A stretch of DNA of 15,470 nt from CAZIXN01 sp039180415 (GTDB lineage Bacteria > Planctomycetota > Phycisphaerae > Phycisphaerales > Phycisphaeraceae), in the NCBI GenBank assembly GCA_039180415.1, contig JBCDDH010000080.1, positions 1 through 15,470 on the forward strand, written 5' to 3'. The translations under genes were made by a program, and so were the position numbers. This document shows, one piece after another, positions 1 to 7,560 of the stretch. Position 1 is the stretch's first letter; each line of letters opens with the position of its first letter. The notes under the pieces are model-generated. The model was given only the letters and a program-made list of their open reading frames with translations. It was not told where the DNA came from and ran no database searches.

Positions 1-321
1 CTCTAACCCAAGCTTCAGCGGGAATAAATGTAATTTCCACTTCTACGCCAACCGGCTGACGGCGGGTTAAATTCAAAAATTCCTCATGTTCATAGCATAG
101 AATTGACTTCTATCCAATCCAAGGATACTGTTAAACGGCAATTTAATTACAGTAATTTACTGAGATTCACGACTCTGTTTTCTCAAGAGCCGCAGCAAAG
201 AAACCCATTGGGGACCCTGCGAATTCTCGGTTACGCCCCGACATTTCTTTCGCTTTCACTTCTCGTTTTCTGCGTCGCGTCACTTCTCGTTTCTGCTTTC
301 TAAAGCCAAGGAGACTCCGCC
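1..321. other. AT-richer intergenic leader upstream of the propeller gene
   Basis: No convincing gene is seen here. The stretch is clearly poorer in GC than the rest of the window. It holds a possible weak hairpin (50-68), a possible sigma-70-type promoter (103-131), a 13-bp palindrome AATTAC-A-GTAATT (145-157) and an imperfect direct repeat containing CACTTCTCGTTT (256-273 and 280-296). A 66-codon reading frame at 103-303 has a TTG start, no ribosome binding site and only a hydrophobic end produced by the T-rich repeat, so it is not called. Confidence 0.6.
103..131 (+). promoter_or_regulatory. possible sigma-70-like promoter for the propeller gene
   Basis: TTGACT at 103-108 matches five of six bases of the -35 consensus. 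It is followed by a 17-nt spacer and TACTGT at 126-131, a poor -10 match. The AATTAC-A-GTAATT palindrome at 145-157 would lie just past the start of transcription, where an operator could sit. The leader to the ATG at 322 would be about 180 nt. Planctomycete promoters are poorly defined, so this is tentative. Confidence 0.3.
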
Positions 322-1611
322 ATGAAATTGAATTCGCCACGGGTATCTGCATGGTTGTCACACGACCGCATCGTGAACCGATGTCGGTGTAACGTCCGAA
401 GCGTCGCGATCGCCTTGGTCGCTGGGTCGATGCTGGTGTTGACCGGTGCGAAGTCACAAGCCGGCACCCTCGGTCCACTCCCTCACGAAAGCCGCATCGG
501 CGGCTCCGATGACTACACCGGCTTTGGGACCTACGGCGTCTCCCCCGAAAGCCCCAACGGCCAACGCATCATCTATCTCAAGTTCGATAAAACCGGTTTG
601 AGCCCGACCGACGGCAAAACCCCCGCGGCGCTCTGGGTCTGCAACGCCGACCTCACCGGCCACCGCAAGGTCCGCGACATCGAGTTCGACGTCCGCGTCC
701 ACAACGGCGCGCTCCAGCAGTGGGTCGACAACGACAGCGTCGCTTACTCCGGCGGCACCACGTTCGAAGGCAGCGCCCGCGTCGTCAACATCGACACCGG
801 CGTGACCGAGCACGGCCCCTATCAAGGCGCCATCTTCGGCGACACCAACTATGACGGCCACTTGCTGCTCAGCGTCTGGCACCCCACCAGCCCCGTCGGC
901 CAACAAGGCCTCTACGAGCTCGACACCCACACCGGAAACCTCACGCTGATCCATCCGATGTCGTTCTTCGCGGACCGCTACAACGAAAAGTGGGACGACG
1001 GCACCGACGACCCTCGCGGCTGGGTCTTCGCCCACGGCCGATACTCCAAGTTCGGCAAACATCTAGCCTTCACCATTTCCACCGCCAACGAGTTCGATCG
1101 CAGCTACGGGCAGTACGGCAACGTCAAATCCAAGCAACACATGTTTACCTGCAAACGCGACGGCTCATCCATCCGCCACTGGGGTACCGACAAGCCCATG
1201 CATTTCGATTGGCTCAACGACAACAACCTCTTCGGCTCGGACATCGGCGTCGAAAACGACGGGCACGAGGGCGAACTCCGCTTAATCAAGTCCTGGACCC
1301 GCGGCAAGGTCTACCGCGAAACGCTCGGCGGCCTGGGGTGCCACATCGCCCAATCCCCCGACGCCCGGTGGTTCGCCGGTGAGAGTTGGTACGGCAGCAA
1401 GCCCGTCGAGTTCTGGATCTACGCCCGCCACAACACGACCCCCGCCGTCCGCGTCTTTCGCCACGAAAAAGACCGCATGACCTGGAAAAAACACAAGGCC
1501 CACGTCAACCCCGCGTTCAGCCGCGACAGCCAAAAGATCTACTACAAGCGACCGATCAACGAAGACACCGCTCAGGCATTCGTGGTGCGGCTCGAAGACC
1601 TTGGGCTCTGA
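322..1611 (+). CDS. secreted TolB/oligogalacturonate-lyase-like beta-propeller protein
   Basis: A 429-residue exported protein. The ATG at 322 is preceded by AGGAG (309-313) at 8-nt spacing, which fixes the start. The N-terminus has an unusually long basic n-region (about residues 1-26), a hydrophobic core (27-43) and a likely cleavage site near residues 45-48 (SQAG). The mature part reads as repeated beta-propeller blades with motifs such as VSPESPNGQRIIYLKF (73-88), HFDWLND (294-300) and AHVNPAFSRDSQKIYY (393-408). The last has the S-x-D-x-x-x-I-Y-Y pattern of TolB/WD40-like blades and of the oligogalacturonate lyase propeller family. It probably acts in the periplasm or outside the cell in binding or processing a glycan. 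The next gene downstream, same strand, is a secreted glycoside-hydrolase-like protein, which supports a carbohydrate role. Family membership is by pattern only; lyase activity is not established. Confidence 0.72.
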   Translation: MKLNSPRVSAWLSHDRIVNRCRCNVRSVAIALVAGSMLVLTGAKSQAGTLGPLPHESRIGGSDDYTGFGTYGVSPESPNGQRIIYLKFDKTGLSPTDGKTPAALWVCNADLTGHRKVRDIEFDVRVHNGALQQWVDNDSVAYSGGTTFEGSARVVNIDTGVTEHGPYQGAIFGDTNYDGHLLLSVWHPTSPVGQQGLYELDTHTGNLTLIHPMSFFADRYNEKWDDGTDDPRGWVFAHGRYSKFGKHLAFTISTANEFDRSYGQYGNVKSKQHMFTCKRDGSSIRHWGTDKPMHFDWLNDNNLFGSDIGVENDGHEGELRLIKSWTRGKVYRETLGGLGCHIAQSPDARWFAGESWYGSKPVEFWIYARHNTTPAVRVFRHEKDRMTWKKHKAHVNPAFSRDSQKIYYKRPINEDTAQAFVVRLEDLGL

Positions 1612-1655
1612 CCACGCGGCGCAACCGGAGTGGACGTGCGAAAGCAAGAAGAATC

Positions 1656-1689
1656 GCGGCCGTCGCGCCTCCACCGGCGTGGCGGCCGC
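1656..1689 (+). terminator. stacked GC-rich hairpin, likely end of the propeller transcript
   Basis: GCGGCCG (1656-1662) pairs with CGGCCGC (1683-1689). Inside, CGCC (1666-1669) pairs with GGCG (1676-1679) around a 6-nt loop, with a small symmetric internal loop between the two stems. It lies 45 nt after the stop codon and is followed by CCCTTTAC, which has only a short T run. It is a plausible but not classical intrinsic terminator. Confidence 0.4.
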
Positions 1690-1819
1690 CCTTTACATGC
1701 GCCTCGACCGATCACCGGTCATGACCGCGGAAGGCACACCGCTCGGAGCGCTCCCACGGATCGAGCGCTAACGCCAGCAAAAATCGCGGGCGCGGGGTAG
1801 ATTGGCATTGTTGGCTCGC

Positions 1820-1887
1820 GCCCGCCGGCGACTCCCGGCGGGCCGAAGGGAACGTGAGACCGGGTTGGCTCCCCACACGTAACCCGG
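1820..1887 (+). promoter_or_regulatory. two tandem stem-loops in the leader of the DUF5060 gene
   Basis: Stem 1 is GCCCGCCGG (1820-1828) with CCGGCGGGC (1835-1843), 9 bp around a 6-nt loop. Stem 2 is CCGGGTT (1860-1866) with AACCCGG (1881-1887), 7 bp around a 14-nt loop. The second stem ends 28 nt before the ATG at 1916. The words between them (AAGGGAACGTGAGA) recall part of a cobalamin riboswitch, but the other conserved boxes are missing, so no riboswitch class is called. Confidence 0.35.
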
Positions 1888-1915
1888 CCGATCTGCTTTT
1901 CACAGGAACCCCGAC

Positions 1916-3898
1916 ATGATGCGCTCACCTTGGGTCGCCGCGGCCTTGACTCTGTCCGTTGCTTTCGTCACGCCTTCGCTCTCGCAGGTCGAAGCTCAGG
2001 ACAGCGACGCGTCCGTGAACATCCGTGGTCACCTCGGCGCCTGGCAACCGCTCACCCTTACCCTCGACGGCCCGTTCGCGAACGAAACCGACACCGACCC
2101 CAACCCCTTCACCGAGCTGCGTTTCGACGTCAGCTTCACCCACGAATCGGGCACTCCCACGTACACCGTCCCGGGCTACTTCGCCGCTGACGGCAACGCA
2201 GCTGAGACCTCCGCCACGTCCGGGACCGCGTGGCGCGCCCACCTCAGCCCCGATATCCCGGGCACCTGGACCTACACGGTCCACTTCCGCCGGGCCGACG
2301 AAACCACCGGAAAACTCGGAGATCCGGTCGCCCCCTTCGACGGCCGCACCGGCACCTTTGAAATCAAGGAAGCCCAAACCGACGATCTCCCCCCCCGCGA
2401 CTTCGCTCACCACGGCCGGCTTCAATACGTCGGCACCCACCACCGCCAATTCGCCGGCGATCGATCCTGGTTTCTCAAGGTCGGGGCCGACGCTCCCGAA
2501 ACACTCCTGGCTTACGAAGGCTTTGACGACACCGTCACCCTGCGCGACTGGGTCCCGGTTAAGGATTACGGCCCACATGTTGCCGACTGGGCCGACTGCG
2601 ACCCCACGTGGCAAGACGGCAAGGGCAAAGGCCTCATCGGCGCCCTCAACTACCTCTCCGCCGCCGGGGCCAACGGCATCTCTTTCATCCCTTACAACCT
2701 CGGCGGCGACGGGCGAAACGTCTGGCCCATGGTCGGCCCGGAGAAAGAGCACCGCCTCCACTACGACGCCTCCAAACTCGACCAGTGGGCCATCGTCCTC
2801 GACCACGCCCAACGCCGCGGCCTGCATCTGAACTTTAAGCTTCAGGAAACCGAAAACGACGACGAACGCCTCCACCCCGCCGAGGGCGGTGCCAGCGACG
2901 GCCTGCTCCAGCCCGTCCCTGAAGCGCTCGACGGCGGAAAGCTCGGCCCCGAGCGCCGGCTCTACTTCCGCGAGATGATCGCCCGCTTCGGCCACCACCT
3001 CGCCCTCACCTGGAACCTCGGCGAAGAAAACTCCCAGACGCCCGAGGAGCAGCGCGCCATGGCCGAGTTCTTCCGCGAGGTCGACCCCTACGACCACCAC
3101 CTCGTCGTTCAGACCTTCCCCCACGAGCAAGAGCGGAAGTACCGCCCGCTCCTGGGCGACCAATCCGAGCTCACCGGTGCCGCCCTTCAAAACGACTGGA
3201 ACAAGGCGCATCAACAAGTCCTCCAATGGCTCCGCGAATCCGCCGCCGCCGGCAAGCCCTGGGTCGTCGCGAACGACGAACAGAACCACTGGACCGTCGG
3301 CGTCCCCCCGGACCTCGGTTACGTCGATCCCGCGGACGGCTCGGCTTTCGAGGGCAAGAACAAAGAGGGCAAGCCCGTCGGCTACGACGAACACGACGTC
3401 CGCCGGAGCACCCTCTGGGGCGCGCTCATGGCCGGGGGCGAAGGCGTCGAATATTACTTCGGGTGGGAACTCGCCCAAGGTGATCTATTCACCGAAGACT
3501 GGCGTAGCCGGGCCAACTCCTGGAAGTTCGGCAAGATCGCGCTGGACTTCTTCCACGACCACGACATCCCGTTCTGGTCCATGAAGAACCGCAACGATCT
3601 GGTCGGCAACCTCACGAACGCCAACGCCCGCTACGCCCTGGGGCCACGCGACGCCGACGCCGACGCCGACGCCCCGTTCGTCGTCTTCACCCACCGCGGC
3701 GAAGACGAAATCCGCTTGAACCTAGAACAAGTGGCCGGCACGTTCGAGGTCCGCTGGTTCGACCCCCGCGTCGGCGGCGACCTCCAACAAGGCTCGGTCC
3801 CCCAAGTCGAAGGCGGCCAACGCGTCATGCTCGGTCTCCCCCCCGCCGACCCCGACCAGGACTGGGCCATCCTCGTCCGACCCGCCAACCACGAGTGA
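1916..3898 (+). CDS. secreted DUF5060 glycoside-hydrolase-like protein with C-terminal collagen-binding-like domain
   Basis: A 660-residue exported protein. AGGA at 1904-1907 precedes the ATG at 1916 by 8 nt, and a second in-frame ATG follows immediately. Signal peptide is about residues 1-27, with cleavage near VEA-QDS. Residues ~35-150 match the DUF5060 beta-sandwich type (GTWTYTVHF at 116-124; FDGRTGTFEI at 141-150). Residues ~165-560 look like a TIM-barrel glycosidase. TWNLGEEN (365-372) supplies a candidate acid/base at E370 or E371, and VVANDEQN (450-457) a candidate second acidic residue at E455. Residues ~585-656 (FEVRWFDPRVGG at 610-621) resemble the domain annotated as a putative collagen-binding domain at the C-terminus of such enzymes. 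A GACGCC x4 run at 3650-3673 encodes an Asp-Ala linker just before it. The protein probably hydrolyses an extracellular polysaccharide or glycan; the substrate is unknown. It converges on the GH2 gene with a 5-nt gap. Confidence 0.78.
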   Translation: MMRSPWVAAALTLSVAFVTPSLSQVEAQDSDASVNIRGHLGAWQPLTLTLDGPFANETDTDPNPFTELRFDVSFTHESGTPTYTVPGYFAADGNAAETSATSGTAWRAHLSPDIPGTWTYTVHFRRADETTGKLGDPVAPFDGRTGTFEIKEAQTDDLPPRDFAHHGRLQYVGTHHRQFAGDRSWFLKVGADAPETLLAYEGFDDTVTLRDWVPVKDYGPHVADWADCDPTWQDGKGKGLIGALNYLSAAGANGISFIPYNLGGDGRNVWPMVGPEKEHRLHYDASKLDQWAIVLDHAQRRGLHLNFKLQETENDDERLHPAEGGASDGLLQPVPEALDGGKLGPERRLYFREMIARFGHHLALTWNLGEENSQTPEEQRAMAEFFREVDPYDHHLVVQTFPHEQERKYRPLLGDQSELTGAALQNDWNKAHQQVLQWLRESAAAGKPWVVANDEQNHWTVGVPPDLGYVDPADGSAFEGKNKEGKPVGYDEHDVRRSTLWGALMAGGEGVEYYFGWELAQGDLFTEDWRSRANSWKFGKIALDFFHDHDIPFWSMKNRNDLVGNLTNANARYALGPRDADADADAPFVVFTHRGEDEIRLNLEQVAGTFEVRWFDPRVGGDLQQGSVPQVEGGQRVMLGLPPADPDQDWAILVRPANHE

Positions 3899-3903
3899 TC
3901 CGG

Positions 3904-6900
3904 TCAAGGCTCGTCCGTCAGGCGGAAGCTCACCGCCCCCGAAAACACTTGCCCGGGCTTCAGGACCTTCTGCTCAAATCGCAAAGACTTGGTCAGGTGC
4001 GGGTTGGAGCCGCCCTGGTGAAAGTTCAAGGCGTGCAACGCGAAGCCCGTCGCTCCGTCCGCGGGTATGGCCTGGGCGTGAAGCCCATGGCCATCATCGA
4101 CCAGAACCAACCCCTGGCCCGCCGCGTTGTACAAACCCGCCCGATGGATATTGAACTTGGTCCCGCGGAAATCCCGCGTGACGCCGCCGGCGACGCGGTG
4201 CTGGGACCAGGGCAAAAACGACGTCGCTTGATCGGGCGTGGCCTGGGCCGCGGCTTCGCGGGCCGCGCTCCACGCCGGATCGCCGGCCGCCGCGGCCTGA
4301 CCGACAGCGCGGCCGATGTGGTCTTCGGGGTACCAACTCCAGCGTGCGCGCCGATCCCACCGCAGCGTGTCGAACGCCGGACGCACGGGCAAGGAAAGAC
4401 CGGCCGAAAAAAGATCCAGGTCGGCCGACCCGGTCCAAACAAACGCGTAAGCGATCTCGACCCGCCCATCGGGATACACGCTGGTCGTGAACGTGCCCGC
4501 CGCGTCGGCGTAGCGGCCGTGGGTGACGACGCCGACGCGGTTCGGGTGTTTGATTAGCTGGGCTTGATCCATCTGCCAACCGTGGGCCTGGTTGGTCATC
4601 GCGGCGTCGCCCTGGTTTCGGAAGCCGCGGTTCCATGAGGGCAACACCAGCAGCGTCGGCGGGCCCGCGAGCACCGGCACGTTACCTTCGGCCGTGGACA
4701 CCGACGCGTCCGAAAGCAGCCCCGTGGCGCGGTCGATCCACAAACGAGCTCCCGGCAGCTCGATACGCCAAGCCTCATCGGTCCCGGTGACGACGGGCGG
4801 CGCAGCCGGCGGTGCCTGGGCCTCCCGGCGGGCCGCCCGGCGTTGCTCACCACGCCGTTCGCGACGCAGCGCCTCGGTCGCCGGAACGTCGAGGGTGTAC
4901 CGATCGATCACCCGCCCGTTCGGATCGACCACCTCGAGATCGACGCGATAAGCCTCCGGCGACCACACGGGAAGGACCAAGCGGCCCGTCGTCCGCGCCG
5001 GCGCTTCCGCCACGGCTTCGCCCGTCGTGCCGTCTTCGGCTATCCAACGAAACGTCACCTCACTCAAGTCGCGGAAGTCGTACCGGTTCACGACATCGAA
5101 CCATGCCACCCGTCGGCGTTCGTCTCGGTGACCGTGCGTGTCGAAGATGCGGACCGGCGAGTGGGTCTTCTTGACGTGCCAAGCCAGATCCACCGGGCGG
5201 CGATGCGGGTCGAACACGCCGCCCCATGACACTTCCTTCGCGCCGACGTACGGGGCTCCTTTGAAGTGGAAACCGCCCGCAAAGTGTGGCCGCCCGTACA
5301 GAGCCTCGATGTGCGTGTCGGCGACGTGAACCCAAAACTCGAACACGCCGGGGTCGTACAGGGTCTCTTTCGTGCGCTCCCCGGGGATGATCATCCACTC
5401 GGTGAAGATGTTCGGTCGATCGTCGGGGTAGTCCCAGCCGTCGCCGCGGATGACGCGTGCGTTCTCGGTTTCGCCGATGCCGTAGTGCGGCCCGTTGGGG
5501 TTGTTCTCGTCGCGGGGATAATGATCGTCGTGGAGGTCCATGTGCGCGATGCCCACGCCCTCGCGCCGGTCGGATCCAAAAAAAAGCGGCCGGGTCGGGT
5601 CGCGGTGCTTCATGCCCGGCGCGGCGGTTTGGAACCAGTCGTAGTACGGGCACTCGTTTCCAAGGCCCCACGCGATCACCGACGGGTTCGAGTAGTAGCT
5701 CTCGATCATCGTCGCCACATGGTTGCGGTAGCCGGGCCCGATCTGTGGGTTCGCGCCGTGGTCATTCGTGACGCCGCGGACATAGATCATCAGCGTGACC
5801 ATCGCCTCGACGGTCGTGTAGACGCCCATCTCGTCGCACAGCTCGACGTAAGCGATGTCGGGCGTGGGCCGAGAACGCAACGCGTTGAAGTTCACGTCCA
5901 GGAACCGCTCGAGGTCGCCGCGGATCAACGCCCGCGGCACGGCCTCACCCAACGCCGGATACGTGATGTGGTAGTTCGTGCCGCGCAGCTTGACCGGCCG
6001 GCCGTTGAGCCGCAGCTCGTGGCCGACCACCCGCACGTCCCGAAACCCGAACCGCTGCGTCGCCGACATCAGCGTCACCGTGTCCGCATCCGCGGCCGCC
6101 GCTTCTTCCGCGCCGTCCGCGCCCCGCCGTTCTAGCGTCGCGCTCAACCGATACAGACGCGGCGACTCCGCGGTCCAGTGCTCCACCCCGGCGACCCGCA
6201 TCGGCACGGTCACATCCAGCGTCTTCCCCGGCGCGATCGGAAGCAGCCGGACCGCGTCCCCGTCCAGCAACCGCGGAGCCTCTTCGCCGTCCGCGCCATC
6301 GACACCGCGGAGCGAAAAAGCCACCCGAAGTCCCTCGGCCGGCCGGTCGCTCTGGTTTGCGATCCGCAGGTGCGCGTTGAGCGTCGCCTCGCCCGCGCGT
6401 CCTTCCGTGTCGCTGACTTCCGTATCGACGTGCAGCCGCGCGAGGTTGACCGCCGGCAGCGCCTGCACGTACACGTCCCGATTGATCCCGCCCAATTCCC
6501 GCCGCGACCAATACGTCACCAACGACGTCTCCACCGTCAGCGTGATCTCGTTCGTCTCGCCTGGCCGCACGAACGCCGTGATGTCGAACTCGCTGGGCAG
6601 CGTCGCGATGTCGTTCTCGCCCGCGGCGTGGCCGTTCACCCACAGCCGCGTCAACCCATCGACGCTCTCGAACCGCAGCACCACCCGCGCCCCGTCCCAT
6701 ACCGCCGGCACGTCGAACGTCTTGCGATATGCCACCGGCACGCCGAACGCGTCGTGCATCCGCGGGAAGCCCTGAAACGCGAAATGCCCCGGCACCCGCA
6801 CCGTATCCCACGCGGACACGCTCGCCCCTCGGCCGTCGAACCCTTCCGGCACGGCGTGCACGAACTGCCAATCCCCATTCAAGTCCAGCCGGGCGCCCGC

Positions 6901-7161
6901 GATCCCCGGCACCGCCACGTCTCGCGGCGTCAGACGAACCACCGGCAATCCTTCGGACAATCCCGCGTCCGCCTGCAACACGTCACCTGTCTCCCGCGGC
7001 GGCTCCCTAACCGCGGCGTCGACCGGCCGTAAAAAATCCAGCCGCTCCGCCGACGGAACCGTCGGCTCGGCCGCGAACACAGCCACGCCACTCACCCATG
7101 CCCCGACCGCCATCGCCTTCGCGACGATCGAGGGCAACCTCCAAGTCTCGCCCCTCACCAC
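3904..7161 (-). CDS. secreted glycoside hydrolase family 2 protein (beta-galactosidase-like)
   Basis: A LacZ-sized enzyme that hydrolyses a beta-glycosidic bond of a galactoside-like substrate, probably outside the cytoplasm. The reading frame stays open to an ATG at 7344 (1146 aa). I prefer the GTG at 7161 (1085 aa) because AGGAG lies at 7171-7175 with 9-nt spacing, a TATAAA -10-like box lies at 7214-7219, and this start gives a compact signal peptide (about 32 residues, ending GVAVFAA). In 1085-aa numbering: sugar-binding jelly-roll ~90-240 (LNGDWQFVH, VDGLTRLWVNG), Ig-like ~245-370, TIM barrel ~375-660, Ig-like ~670-765, and a basic linker ~766-780. The C-terminus resembles the beta-galactosidase small-chain domain (~795-1080, DRATGLLSDASV). 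WGLGNE gives the acid/base E503 and IFTEW the nucleophile E588, 85 residues apart, as in this family. ATGs at 7206, 7230, 7251 and 7302 remain possible starts. It converges with the DUF5060 gene, so both may act on one glycan. Confidence 0.85.
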   Translation of the reverse strand: MVRGETWRLPSIVAKAMAVGAWVSGVAVFAAEPTVPSAERLDFLRPVDAAVREPPRETGDVLQADAGLSEGLPVVRLTPRDVAVPGIAGARLDLNGDWQFVHAVPEGFDGRGASVSAWDTVRVPGHFAFQGFPRMHDAFGVPVAYRKTFDVPAVWDGARVVLRFESVDGLTRLWVNGHAAGENDIATLPSEFDITAFVRPGETNEITLTVETSLVTYWSRRELGGINRDVYVQALPAVNLARLHVDTEVSDTEGRAGEATLNAHLRIANQSDRPAEGLRVAFSLRGVDGADGEEAPRLLDGDAVRLLPIAPGKTLDVTVPMRVAGVEHWTAESPRLYRLSATLERRGADGAEEAAAADADTVTLMSATQRFGFRDVRVVGHELRLNGRPVKLRGTNYHITYPALGEAVPRALIRGDLERFLDVNFNALRSRPTPDIAYVELCDEMGVYTTVEAMVTLMIYVRGVTNDHGANPQIGPGYRNHVATMIESYYSNPSVIAWGLGNECPYYDWFQTAAPGMKHRDPTRPLFFGSDRREGVGIAHMDLHDDHYPRDENNPNGPHYGIGETENARVIRGDGWDYPDDRPNIFTEWMIIPGERTKETLYDPGVFEFWVHVADTHIEALYGRPHFAGGFHFKGAPYVGAKEVSWGGVFDPHRRPVDLAWHVKKTHSPVRIFDTHGHRDERRRVAWFDVVNRYDFRDLSEVTFRWIAEDGTTGEAVAEAPARTTGRLVLPVWSPEAYRVDLEVVDPNGRVIDRYTLDVPATEALRRERRGEQRRAARREAQAPPAAPPVVTGTDEAWRIELPGARLWIDRATGLLSDASVSTAEGNVPVLAGPPTLLVLPSWNRGFRNQGDAAMTNQAHGWQMDQAQLIKHPNRVGVVTHGRYADAAGTFTTSVYPDGRVEIAYAFVWTGSADLDLFSAGLSLPVRPAFDTLRWDRRARWSWYPEDHIGRAVGQAAAAGDPAWSAAREAAAQATPDQATSFLPWSQHRVAGGVTRDFRGTKFNIHRAGLYNAAGQGLVLVDDGHGLHAQAIPADGATGFALHALNFHQGGSNPHLTKSLRFEQKVLKPGQVFSGAVSFRLTDEP

Positions 7162-7560
7162 AGTCCAAGGCTCCTGCCCCGACCGCCGTTTCGTTCGATT
7201 CAGCATGCCTCGATTTATATCCGCGAGCATCCCACGGGAGCGAACCGCCATAAACCAAAAACGCCATACGCCGCTCGGTCTGCTGCGTTCCTTTTCTCGC
7301 ATTATGGATGCGACCCGGGGCCGAATGAAACAGACGCGGTCCACGCCAACTTCATGATCGCCTGCGCTCTCTTCGCCGCCTCCCGTTTGACCACCTCGAA
7401 AACTCTCTCACCCGCACCACCACCGTCCACGCTACCGGCGTCAAATTCTGCGCCGCCGGCTCCTTCGACAACACATCAAATCGCTCCCCTCATCCGACTC
7501 ACCCTCTTCGGCCGCCAAGCCCCGCCCGAACCCCAACCCTGACGGACCGCCCCCTCAACC
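7162..7560. other. intergenic region upstream of the GH2 gene
   Basis: With the GTG start at 7161 this 399-nt stretch holds no supported gene. On the minus strand it contains the likely GH2 ribosome binding site (7171-7175) and a TATAAA -10-like box (7214-7219). The far part (7354-7560) is C-rich on the plus strand. A short plus-strand reading frame there (7354-7542) has a Pro/Ala/Ser/Thr composition typical of random frames in GC-rich DNA. Confidence 0.5.
7171..7219 (-). promoter_or_regulatory. likely GH2 -10 box and ribosome binding site
   Basis: On the minus strand TATAAA (plus-strand 7214-7219) is followed about 40 nt later by AGGAG (7171-7175) and, 9 nt after that, GTG at 7161. Transcription from this -10 would begin near 7207, which would leave the four upstream ATGs (7344 to 7230) untranscribed. 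No good -35 element is visible. Confidence 0.4.

Larger units (their letters stand above)
1612..1915. other. intergenic region with three consecutive stem-loops
   Basis: No gene is seen between the propeller gene and the DUF5060 gene. The stretch contains a stacked hairpin after the first gene (1656-1689) and two further perfect stems close to the start of the second (1820-1843 and 1860-1887). It may therefore combine a terminator with a structured leader for the downstream hydrolase. Confidence 0.5.

Noticed and set aside
103..303. 66-codon frame with a hydrophobic C-terminus
   Set aside because: It has a TTG start and no ribosome binding site, and its hydrophobic end comes from a T-rich direct repeat; better explained as leader DNA.
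1800..1890. Cobalamin riboswitch
   Set aside because: AAGGGAAC and a later CCCC stretch recall parts of the motif, but the conserved ACTGT-type box and the GGTG-AAATCC spacing are missing, and the downstream gene is a glycosidase.
1925..3478. 517-codon open frame antisense to the DUF5060 gene
   Set aside because: It lies opposite a well-supported exported protein, has a Val/Gly/Glu-rich composition typical of the complement of C-ending codons, and shows no motif or ribosome binding site.
3895..6135. Plus-strand open frames opposite the GH2 gene (3895-4557 and 5266-6135)
   Set aside because: The minus strand encodes a full GH2 enzyme with both catalytic glutamates; the plus frames are Arg/Pro/Val-rich shadows.
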